Shown here: piece after piece, positions 1 to 4,359 of the stretch
How the letters are laid out: each line of letters opens with the position of its first letter
How positions within the stretch are numbered: position 1 is the stretch's first letter
Assembly: GCA_002307905.1 (NCBI GenBank)
Contig: DBUL01000119.1
Span: forward strand, 57,192-63,081
Source: Rhizobiaceae bacterium UBA1291
GTDB lineage: Bacteria > Pseudomonadota > Alphaproteobacteria > Rhizobiales > Rhizobiaceae
DNA: 5,890 bases
Direction of reading: 5' to 3'
Program-made: the position numbers and the translations under genes
Notes under the pieces: model-generated
Databases searched by the model: none
What the model was told of the DNA's origin: nothing
The model's input: only the letters and a program-made list of their open reading frames with translations

Positions 1-26
1 CTGGCGAGTATTGCCCTCACCATCAT
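1..26 (-). CDS. Possible start of a divergent gene, truncated by the window edge
   Basis: Reading leftwards from 26, the minus strand opens with two consecutive ATG codons and gives MMVRAILA before the window ends. No stop is met, and the short hydrophobic start says nothing about function. Support is mainly positional: a minus-strand TATAAT at 74-69 lies about 45 bases upstream, inside a dyad, which is a sensible layout for a repressed divergent gene. No convincing Shine-Dalgarno sequence precedes the ATG. The frame could equally be chance. Confidence 0.25.
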
Positions 27-61
27 GACAAGCAAACCGAACCGGCTCAAGAATGTTCAAT

Positions 62-82
62 TAGGTCAATTATACTGACCTA
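62..82. promoter_or_regulatory. Operator-like dyad TAGGTCA-N7-TGACCTA over a minus-strand -10 box
   Basis: Two perfect 7-bp inverted arms (62-68 and 76-82) flank a 7-base AT-rich centre. Read on the minus strand, the centre contains a perfect TATAAT (74-69). On the plus strand it gives TATACT (71-76). A dimeric repressor bound here would cover the -10 of a leftward promoter. The minus-strand -35 at 17-bp spacing is poor (TAGAAC), so the promoter is uncertain even though the dyad is clear. The regulator family cannot be named from the site alone. Confidence 0.5.
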
Positions 83-159
83 TTTTCGCAAGTTCTATGA
101 CAGAAACTGCAAAGTGACGCAAGGCACTGCAACAAAAATATGTGGGCCATATGGATCAT

Positions 160-231
160 TTGTTACGCCCTGAACCACATACTGGTAATTTTATTACCCT
201 GCGTCGCAGGTTTTCCCACAACTTGTTACGC
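160..231 (+). repeat. Direct repeat TTGTTACGC, two copies 63 bp apart
   Basis: The nonamer TTGTTACGC occurs at 160-168 and 223-231, on either side of the paired palindromes at 184-210. A spacing of exactly six helical turns (63 bp) would put both copies on the same DNA face. The second copy lies within the spacer of the proposed promoter. It may be a regulatory repeat or chance. Confidence 0.3.
184..210. repeat. Two abutting palindromes upstream of the threonine aldolase promoter
   Basis: GGTAAT-TTT-ATTACC (184-198) is a perfect 6-bp inverted repeat. CCTGCG-T-CGCAGG (198-210) is a second one that shares base 198. Together they fill 27 bases directly upstream of the likely -35 region of the gene at 338. 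This is where an activator or repressor would bind, but no known regulator is recognised. Confidence 0.45.
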
Positions 232-242
232 AGACGTATAAT
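213..242 (+). promoter_or_regulatory. Probable sigma-70 promoter of the threonine aldolase gene
   Basis: A perfect TATAAT lies at 237-242. At 18-bp spacing the -35 is TTCCCA (213-218), four of six matches. Transcription would start near 249 and leave a leader of about 89 bases before the ATG at 338. The weak -35 next to palindromes suggests activator dependence; that part is inference. Confidence 0.45.
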
Positions 243-337
243 TCAACATCGGTCCGTCATGGAATGGATTGATCGGCCCGGCGAAATCCCTAATCTCCCT
301 AACGACGAATTCACTCGCCACAAACGGAATTATTGTC

Positions 338-1387
338 ATGTTTTTCGCCTCCGACAATTGGGCAGGCGCCCACCCCCGAATTGCCGAGAGCCTTGCACGC
401 GAGGCCACCGGCTATGCTGCAGCTTACGGTACCAGCGATCTCGATCGGCGCATGGAGGAACGTTTCAACGACCTGTTCCAGCGCGAGGTTGCGGTCTTCT
501 TCGTCGGCACAGGCACAGCCGCGAATTCGCTTGCGCTCGCCTCGGTGGCCAAGCCCGGTGGCGTTACTTTCTGTCATTCGGAGGCTCATGTCACGGCCGA
601 CGAATGCGGCGCGCCGGAATTCCTCACCGGCGCCTGCCGGCTCGTTCCGGTTCACGGGCCGGGCGGCAAGATGGACAGGGATGCACTCACCGCTGCGATC
701 GGCCGCTTCCCGCCGGGTGCCGTGCACCAGGGCCGCCCGATGGCGGTCACTATTACTCAGGCGACCGAACCCGGCACTGTCTACACGCTCGATGAAATCG
801 AGGCGATCGGCACAATCGCGCGCGAGAACGACCTGCCGCTTCACATGGATGGCGCCCGTTTCGCCAATGCCCTTGTCGCCCTGGAAACAACGCCGGCCGA
901 CATGACCTGGAAACGCGGCGTCGACATCCTCTCTTTCGGCGCCACCAAGAATGGCTGCTGGTGCGCCGAGGCGATCATCTTCCTGAGGCCGGAACTGGCG
1001 CGCGAAATGCCCTTCATCCGCAAACGCTCCGCCCAACTGTTCTCCAAGACGCGCTTCATCTCCGCGCAATTCGAGGCCTATTTCGAAGACGGCCTCTGGC
1101 TCGATCTCGCCCGCAACGCCAATGCGATGGCGGACCGGCTGCGCACCGGCATTGGCGGATCGGCGAAGAGCCGGCTCGCCTGGAGCACCACGACCAACGA
1201 AGTCTTTGCCGTCCTGACCAAGGATGCGGCAGAACGCGCCGAAGCCAAAGGTGCCAGGTTCTACGACTGGCCAATTCCGGCCGAGACGCCGGACCTGCTG
1301 CAGGAAAACGAAATGTTGATCCGCCTAGTCACGAGCTTTGCCACCACGGAGGAAGACGTCGACCGTTTCGTGGAATTCCTGGCCTGA
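338..1387 (+). CDS. ltaE: Low-specificity L-threonine aldolase (PLP-dependent)
   Basis: This cytosolic enzyme cleaves L-threonine and L-allo-threonine to glycine and acetaldehyde. The 349-residue protein has the beta-eliminating lyase/threonine aldolase fold. It opens with SDNWAGAHP (5-13), typical of the Pseudomonas-type enzymes. A GTGTAAN phosphate-binding loop lies at 57-63, His80 is in the cofactor-stacking position, HMDGAR is at 169-174, and the PLP-binding lysine is Lys204 in SFGATKNG. The length is normal and all key residues are present. The frame stays open upstream to an ATG at 269. I chose the ATG at 338 because the family begins at this point and the 23 extra residues match nothing; GGAA at 326-329 is a modest ribosome-binding site. 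It is monocistronic and converges on the heat-shock gene. The substrate range cannot be read from sequence. Confidence 0.93.
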   Translation: MFFASDNWAGAHPRIAESLAREATGYAAAYGTSDLDRRMEERFNDLFQREVAVFFVGTGTAANSLALASVAKPGGVTFCHSEAHVTADECGAPEFLTGACRLVPVHGPGGKMDRDALTAAIGRFPPGAVHQGRPMAVTITQATEPGTVYTLDEIEAIGTIARENDLPLHMDGARFANALVALETTPADMTWKRGVDILSFGATKNGCWCAEAIIFLRPELAREMPFIRKRSAQLFSKTRFISAQFEAYFEDGLWLDLARNANAMADRLRTGIGGSAKSRLAWSTTTNEVFAVLTKDAAERAEAKGARFYDWPIPAETPDLLQENEMLIRLVTSFATTEEDVDRFVEFLA

Positions 1388-1411
1388 CGGTTCACGGGGA
1401 CTTAAGATGTG

Positions 1412-1447
1412 AAAAAGGGCGGCCCTTCGAGAGAGCCGCCCCTTTCT
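1412..1447. terminator. Bidirectional Rho-independent terminator between convergent genes
   Basis: A perfect 7-bp GC stem GGGCGGC/GCCGCCC (1417-1423 with 1435-1441) encloses an 11-base loop. On the plus strand it is followed by CTTTCT, a weak tract. On the minus strand it is followed by five Ts (1416-1412), a better tract. It can therefore end the threonine aldolase transcript and, more efficiently, the heat-shock transcript coming from the right. Confidence 0.8.
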
Positions 1448-1466
1448 ATTGAACACCAGTTGCCGA

Positions 1467-1934
1467 TCAGGCGACGCGCGCCTCGATCGCCTTCGGCACA
1501 TTCACCGGTTCCGCGCTGATCGCAATCCGGCGCGGCTTCATCGCTTCCGGGATGTTGCGCAGAAGATCGATGTGTAGCAGGCCGTTTTTCAACGAGGCGC
1601 TCTGGACTTCCACATGGTCGGCAAGCTGGAAGCGGCGCTCGAAGGCGCGCTTGGCGATTCCGCGATAGAGGAATTCGTTCTGCTCGGCCTTATCTTCCTC
1701 GGCTTTCTCGCCCTTCACTGTGAGCACATGGGCATGGGCCTCGATCGAAATCTCGGTTTCATCAAAACCGGCGACCGCCATGGTGATGCGATAGGTGGTC
1801 TCGCCCGTACGTTCAATGTTGTAGGGCGGATAGGTCTGTGCCTGCTCCGGTTGGCCAAGGCCGTCCAGCATGGTGAACAGGCGATCGAAGCCGACGGTCG
1901 AGCGATAGAGGGGGGAAAAGTCAACGTGACGCAT
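1467..1934 (-). CDS. ibpA: Small heat-shock protein, Hsp20 / IbpA family (class A)
   Basis: This ATP-independent holdase chaperone binds unfolding proteins and keeps them ready for refolding by DnaK and ClpB. The protein has 155 residues, usual for bacterial class A small Hsps. A short N-terminal arm carries FSPLYRSTVGFDRLF (6-20). The alpha-crystallin domain runs from about 36 to 130 and includes YNIERTGE (38-45), AVAGF (53-57), FLYRGIAKRAFERRF (88-102) and the conserved A-x-x-x-N-G-L-L motif (113-120). The C-terminal I-x-I anchor is IAI (137-139), which docks on a neighbouring subunit for oligomerisation. The start is fixed by an excellent AAGGAGGA four bases upstream of the ATG. Control appears double: an RpoH-type promoter and a ROSE-like thermometer. 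Rhizobia often have several paralogues, so which ibpA/hsp gene this is remains open. Confidence 0.95.
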   Translation of the reverse strand: MRHVDFSPLYRSTVGFDRLFTMLDGLGQPEQAQTYPPYNIERTGETTYRITMAVAGFDETEISIEAHAHVLTVKGEKAEEDKAEQNEFLYRGIAKRAFERRFQLADHVEVQSASLKNGLLHIDLLRNIPEAMKPRRIAISAEPVNVPKAIEARVA

Positions 1935-2030
1935 GGTGTCCTCCTTGAAGCGACGTTTTGCGATTTTCTGCTCCGGCGCCCCGTATCCGGCGGCGGCGGA
2001 ATGAAATGCGATCCCTTGATGGCGACCACG
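1935..2030 (-). promoter_or_regulatory. ROSE-like RNA thermometer in the ibpA leader
   Basis: The leader from the predicted start (near 2030) to the ATG is about 95 bases, the usual size of ROSE elements. Its 3' end has the ROSE signature: UCGCU (1953-1949), an instance of the UYGCU motif, just upstream of the Shine-Dalgarno AAGGAGGA (1946-1939). UCGCU can pair with AGGA if the G is bulged, the arrangement known from ROSE hairpins. That pairing would hide the ribosome site at low temperature and melt on heating. Both sequences and the spacing are seen directly. Thermosensing is inferred from the family. Confidence 0.78.
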
Positions 2031-2036
2031 GAAATG

Positions 2037-2065
2037 AGATGGGATCCGCGCAATTCAAATTCAAG
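2037..2065 (-). promoter_or_regulatory. RpoH (sigma-32)-type promoter of ibpA
   Basis: On the minus strand CTTGAA (2065-2060), a 17-bp spacer, then CCATCT (2042-2037). This agrees with the alphaproteobacterial heat-shock promoter, roughly CTTGAA-N16/17-CCATNT, and sits upstream of a heat-shock gene at a distance that leaves a ROSE-sized leader. Confidence 0.75.
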
Positions 2066-2135
2066 GCCGGCTCTTGTCCGATGAATTCAATGTGAACACT
2101 TGGTTCAGGAAGGGTTCAGTGCATCCCGGCCAGAC

Positions 2136-2164
2136 TTTGACTATCGGATGACTCGACCCGATGG
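2136..2164 (+). promoter_or_regulatory. Weak promoter candidate for the orphan terminator transcript
   Basis: TTTGAC (2136-2141) matches five of six of the rhizobial -35 CTTGAC. At 17-bp spacing the -10 is CGATGG (2159-2164), only three of six against CTATAT. It would start RNA near 2171. The -35 is good and the -10 poor, so another start site is possible. Confidence 0.3.
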
Positions 2165-2170
2165 CCGCAA

Positions 2171-2250
2171 GAGGACGTCCCTCCCTTCCGGTCCCTCTTC
2201 GCCGGAACCGCACCCTTGTCCCCGCTTGAGCGGTTCCGGCTTTTTTCTTT
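2171..2250 (+). ncRNA. Candidate small RNA (or attenuated leader) ending at a strong terminator
   Basis: The 259 bases between the heat-shock promoter and the hydrolase hold no convincing gene, yet contain a strong plus-strand terminator (2201-2250). About 80 bases would be transcribed from the weak promoter proposed above. The 5' part can form GAGG/CCTC (2171-2174 with 2180-2183). It continues into a pyrimidine-rich stretch with CCTCCC (2180-2185) and CCCTC (2193-2197), which could pair with Shine-Dalgarno sequences. A separate hydrolase promoter lies after the terminator, which favours an independent RNA over a leader. The 5' end is a guess, and I recognise no known family. Confidence 0.4.
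2201..2250 (+). terminator. Strong plus-strand Rho-independent terminator with no gene before it
   Basis: A perfect 11-bp stem GCCGGAACCGC/GCGGTTCCGGC (2201-2211 with 2230-2240) encloses an 18-base loop and is followed by six Ts, a C and three more Ts. The minus-strand side has no T tract, so it works only rightwards. The nearest upstream plus-strand gene ends at 1387 and already has its own terminator. Confidence 0.85.
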
Positions 2251-2276
2251 GACCTTGTCCGGCCTTCAGCCTATCC
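2248..2276 (+). promoter_or_regulatory. Probable promoter of the alpha/beta hydrolase gene
   Basis: TTTGAC (2248-2253), exactly 17 bp, then CTATCC (2271-2276): five of six and four of six against the rhizobial CTTGAC-N17-CTATAT. RNA would begin near 2283. The roughly 40-base leader contains a small hairpin GGGCG-GTTT-CGCCC (2287-2300) without a T tract. The -35 overlaps the T tract of the preceding terminator. Confidence 0.5.
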
Positions 2277-2324
2277 GATGAAGAGAGGGCGGTTTCGCCC
2301 GGCCACGTTTAGGCGAATGCGAGC

Positions 2325-3314
2325 ATGGACCCCATCCTACACGCCACTCCCGGCAATCCGATCCCTGGAACTCCTGTCGCCGGCTTCTTCACCGGCCATG
2401 GCGGCGTGAAGCTGCGGTATGCGGTCTTTCGCTCCGAGCAGCCGGTCGCCAAGGGCACCGTGATCCTTCTGCATGGACGCAATGAATCCATAGAGAAATA
2501 CTTCGAGACCATCCGCGACCTCAATGCGCGCGGCCTCTGGGTGGCGACCTACGATTTCCGTGGTCAGGGCGGCTCGCAGCGCCTGCTGAAGTCCCCCCGC
2601 AAAGGCCACGTTCATCGCTTTTCCGACTACGTCCGGGATCTCGAGCTCTTCATCGAGCACATCGTTCTGCCCGACACGCGGCTTCCCTTCTTCCTGCTTG
2701 CCCATTCGACCGGCGGGCTGATCGCGCTTTCCGCCGCCCCAAGGCTTGCCAACCGCATCGACCGGATGGTGCTGCTCGCGCCTTTTGTGGGCCTGGGCGG
2801 CCAGAAGTTGTCGCCGAGAAACATCCATCGGATCTCGACGATTGCCACCTTCACCGGCTTTGGCCGCATATGCCTGACCTCGGACGATCCGACGAGACCC
2901 TATAACGACAATCCGCTGACCTCCGACCCGCAGCGCTACCAGCGCAATGTCGAGATCCTGAAGGCCCACCCTGATCTGGCGGTCGGGCCGCCCACGGCGC
3001 GCTGGCTCTACGAGGCCCAGGAAACCATCAAGCGGGTCTCGTCGCCGAGGCACCTCGCCTCAATTACCGTGCCGACCGTCATCGTCGCGCCCGGCAACGA
3101 CCCGATCGTCCCGTTCCATTACCAGGAAAAGCTCTCGCAATATTTCCGCGCCGGTCAACTCGTGCCGGTGCCAGGCGCCATGCACGAGATCCTGCAAGAG
3201 CGCGACCGCTACCGCGCCCAGGCGCTGGCGGCCTTCGACGCATTCGTCCCGGGCGGCGACCCCGAGGCTGAGGATGCCCCCGCGAGCGTCCTTGCTGCCT
3301 TCGCCGAAGAGTAA
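2325..3314 (+). CDS. Alpha/beta hydrolase, lysophospholipase / monoacylglycerol lipase type
   Basis: This is a probable serine esterase acting on lysophospholipids or monoacylglycerols (Hydrolase_4/PldB group). The protein has 329 residues and no signal peptide or membrane segment, so it is likely cytosolic. HGRNES (50-55) supplies the oxyanion region, and YDFRGQGGS (76-84) is the usual strand-4 motif. The nucleophile elbow is AHSTGG with Ser128, in place of the commoner GHSMGG. The acid is Asp259 in APGNDPIVP, and the base is His287 in GAMHEILQE. A cap region spans roughly 155-235. The tail after 308 is rich in Asp, Glu and Ala and probably flexible. The ATG at 2325 has only a weak, distant AGG (2311-2313). 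The gene is monocistronic and ends two bases from the stop codon of hisN on the other strand. The real substrate is unknown. Confidence 0.88.
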   Translation: MDPILHATPGNPIPGTPVAGFFTGHGGVKLRYAVFRSEQPVAKGTVILLHGRNESIEKYFETIRDLNARGLWVATYDFRGQGGSQRLLKSPRKGHVHRFSDYVRDLELFIEHIVLPDTRLPFFLLAHSTGGLIALSAAPRLANRIDRMVLLAPFVGLGGQKLSPRNIHRISTIATFTGFGRICLTSDDPTRPYNDNPLTSDPQRYQRNVEILKAHPDLAVGPPTARWLYEAQETIKRVSSPRHLASITVPTVIVAPGNDPIVPFHYQEKLSQYFRAGQLVPVPGAMHEILQERDRYRAQALAAFDAFVPGGDPEAEDAPASVLAAFAEE

Positions 3315-3316
3315 CG

Positions 3317-4093
3317 TCAGCTGTCCTTCAGAATCTGCAGGGCCTCGGCATGCAGCGTCGCGCTGCCGGCCGCAATAATGCGGCCGCCACCTTCCGGCCG
3401 CTCCCCTTCCCAGGTGGTGATGACGCCACCCGCCTGTTCGATGAGCGGGATCAGCGCCCCAACATCATAGGGCTTCAGCACCGTCTCGATGACCAGATCC
3501 ACGTGTCCGGCCGCCAGCAGTGCATAGGCATAGCAGTCGATGCCGTAGCGGAAGAGCTGTACCTTATCCTGCACCGCCTGGTATTTCGCCAATTCCGCCC
3601 CCTTGAAGAGGTGCGGTGAGGTGGTGAAGAGGATGGCGTTCTCGATGCCGCCGCAATCGCGGGTGCGGATCTGCCGTTCGCCGTCGGGTCCGCTGTACCA
3701 GGAGCATTCGCCGTCGGCGAAATAGCGCTCGCCGGTGAAGGGCTGATCCATCAGGCCCATCACGGAACGGCCCTTCTCCTGGAAGCCGATCAGGGTTCCC
3801 CAGACAGGTACGCCCGAAATGAAGGCGCGCGTACCGTCGATCGGATCGATCACCCAGACATGGTCGCGGTCAGTGCCGATGTCCTCGTGCTCCTCGCCAA
3901 GTATTCCGTGCTCCGGGTATTCGGATTCGATTAGCGCGCGGATCGCCGCTTCCGCCGCGCGGTCTCCCTCGGTGACCGGATCAAACCCACCGCGTTCCTT
4001 GTTGGTGACGAACAGCGGCGAACGGAAGCGCGGCAGGGTTTCGGCCTTGGCGGCTTCGGCGAGACGATTGAAGAAACTGCGATCGGGACGCAT
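3317..4093 (-). CDS. hisN: Histidinol-phosphatase HisN (inositol monophosphatase family)
   Basis: It is predicted to remove phosphate from L-histidinol phosphate, the penultimate step of histidine synthesis, in the cytosol with Mg2+. The 258-residue protein has the inositol monophosphatase fold with all metal ligands: DPVTEGDR (38-45), GILGEEHE (63-70, ligand Glu67), WVIDPIDGTRAF (80-91, ligands Asp83 and Asp86, backbone of Ile85) and the late KPYD (207-210, Asp210). The SPLFVTNKERGGFDPVT stretch and the short GTRAFISGVPVWGT segment resemble the HisN group more than SuhB inositol phosphatases. The ATG at 4093 has a weak GCGGA upstream. The upstream neighbour on the same strand is the amidohydrolase, but 266 bases containing a small RNA separate them, so an operon is doubtful. 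Generic inositol-phosphate or other sugar-phosphate activity remains possible; related genes are often annotated simply as monophosphatase or suhB. Confidence 0.85.
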   Translation of the reverse strand: MRPDRSFFNRLAEAAKAETLPRFRSPLFVTNKERGGFDPVTEGDRAAEAAIRALIESEYPEHGILGEEHEDIGTDRDHVWVIDPIDGTRAFISGVPVWGTLIGFQEKGRSVMGLMDQPFTGERYFADGECSWYSGPDGERQIRTRDCGGIENAILFTTSPHLFKGAELAKYQAVQDKVQLFRYGIDCYAYALLAAGHVDLVIETVLKPYDVGALIPLIEQAGGVITTWEGERPEGGGRIIAAGSATLHAEALQILKDS

Positions 4094-4131
4094 CGGATTT
4101 TCCGCTCGTTGAAAGGGATCGGGATTGCAGT

Positions 4132-4159
4132 CTCATAAAGCAGTCCCGGCGATTTGCAA
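4132..4159 (-). promoter_or_regulatory. Possible hisN promoter
   Basis: On the minus strand TTGCAA (4159-4154), 16 bp, TATGAG (4137-4132), four of six matches in each box. RNA would start about 30 bases before the hisN ATG. The -35 lies inside a small dyad GCGATT-TGC-AATCGC (4149-4163). This is a modest match only. Confidence 0.3.
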
Positions 4160-4233
4160 TCGCTGTGCGGATCAGCCGCCTCGAAGGGAGTTGCACAAAA
4201 AAGAGCCCCGCTTAAAAAAGTGTCTATTTGCGC

Positions 4234-4263
4234 CTTGACGATTGTGCGTCGCAGCAATATTCT
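4234..4263 (+). promoter_or_regulatory. Strong promoter of the small RNA at 4270
   Basis: CTTGACG (4234-4240) followed at 17-bp spacing by TATTCT (4258-4263): five of six for TTGACA and four of six for TATAAT, with the rhizobial CTTGAC complete. It predicts a start at about 4270, which matches the 5' hairpin of the RNA. No gene frame worth reporting follows. Confidence 0.75.
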
Positions 4264-4269
4264 CTTTTT

Positions 4270-4346
4270 GCAGTCTCCGGACTGTAAATACCCTCCTTGG
4301 GTGTTTCCTCCCTAGACTTAGCCGCGCCCATGGCGCGGTTTTTTTT
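4270..4346 (+). ncRNA. mmgR: Trans-acting small RNA, suhB/MmgR (alpha-r8) family
   Basis: A complete small RNA gene of about 77 nt is visible. Hairpin 1 is CAGTC-TCCG-GACTG (4271-4284). Hairpin 2 is ACCC-TCCTT-GGGT (4290-4302), whose loop exposes part of CCCUCCUU, an anti-Shine-Dalgarno sequence. A single-stranded linker carries a second such motif, TTTCCTCCCT (4304-4313). A GC terminator hairpin with eight Ts follows (4322-4346). Size, anti-Shine-Dalgarno motifs, and position between a monophosphatase gene and an N-formylglutamate amidohydrolase gene match what I recall of MmgR in Sinorhizobium meliloti. MmgR is an Hfq-dependent, nitrogen-responsive RNA that limits polyhydroxybutyrate storage. 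The same family is called suhB after this neighbouring gene. The RNA architecture is seen directly; the family name and function come from memory. Confidence 0.82.
4322..4346 (+). terminator. Rho-independent terminator of the small RNA
   Basis: Perfect stem CCGCGCC-CAT-GGCGCGG (4322-4338) followed by eight Ts (4339-4346). The minus strand has no T tract after the stem, so it does not terminate the amidohydrolase transcript coming the other way. It ends 13 bases before that gene's stop codon. Confidence 0.92.
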
Positions 4347-4359
4347 GGCCTCGGGCAGA

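Noticed and set aside
269..337. N-terminal extension of the threonine aldolase to an ATG at 269
   Set aside because: The extra 23 residues match nothing in the family, whose proteins begin at the SDNWAG block, and the ATG at 338 has a plausible ribosome site.
1614..2084. 156-codon open frame on the plus strand opposite ibpA
   Set aside because: It lies mostly antisense to a clear heat-shock gene and runs through its thermometer and promoter. The composition reflects the complementary codons and no domain is visible.
3367..3386. Hairpin CGGCCGC-AATAAT-GCGGCCG as a terminator for the hydrolase
   Set aside because: It is inside the hisN coding region and has no T tract on either strand.
4165..4196. 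NtrC site upstream of the small RNA
   Set aside because: Only isolated GTGC (4165-4168) and TGCAC (4192-4196) half-sites occur, in the wrong order and spacing for an NtrC dyad.
4198..4220. Minus-strand terminator for the amidohydrolase at the paired A/T tracts
   Set aside because: A run of Ts is present on the minus strand, but the only stem (AGC-GGG-GCT) is three base pairs, too weak to count.
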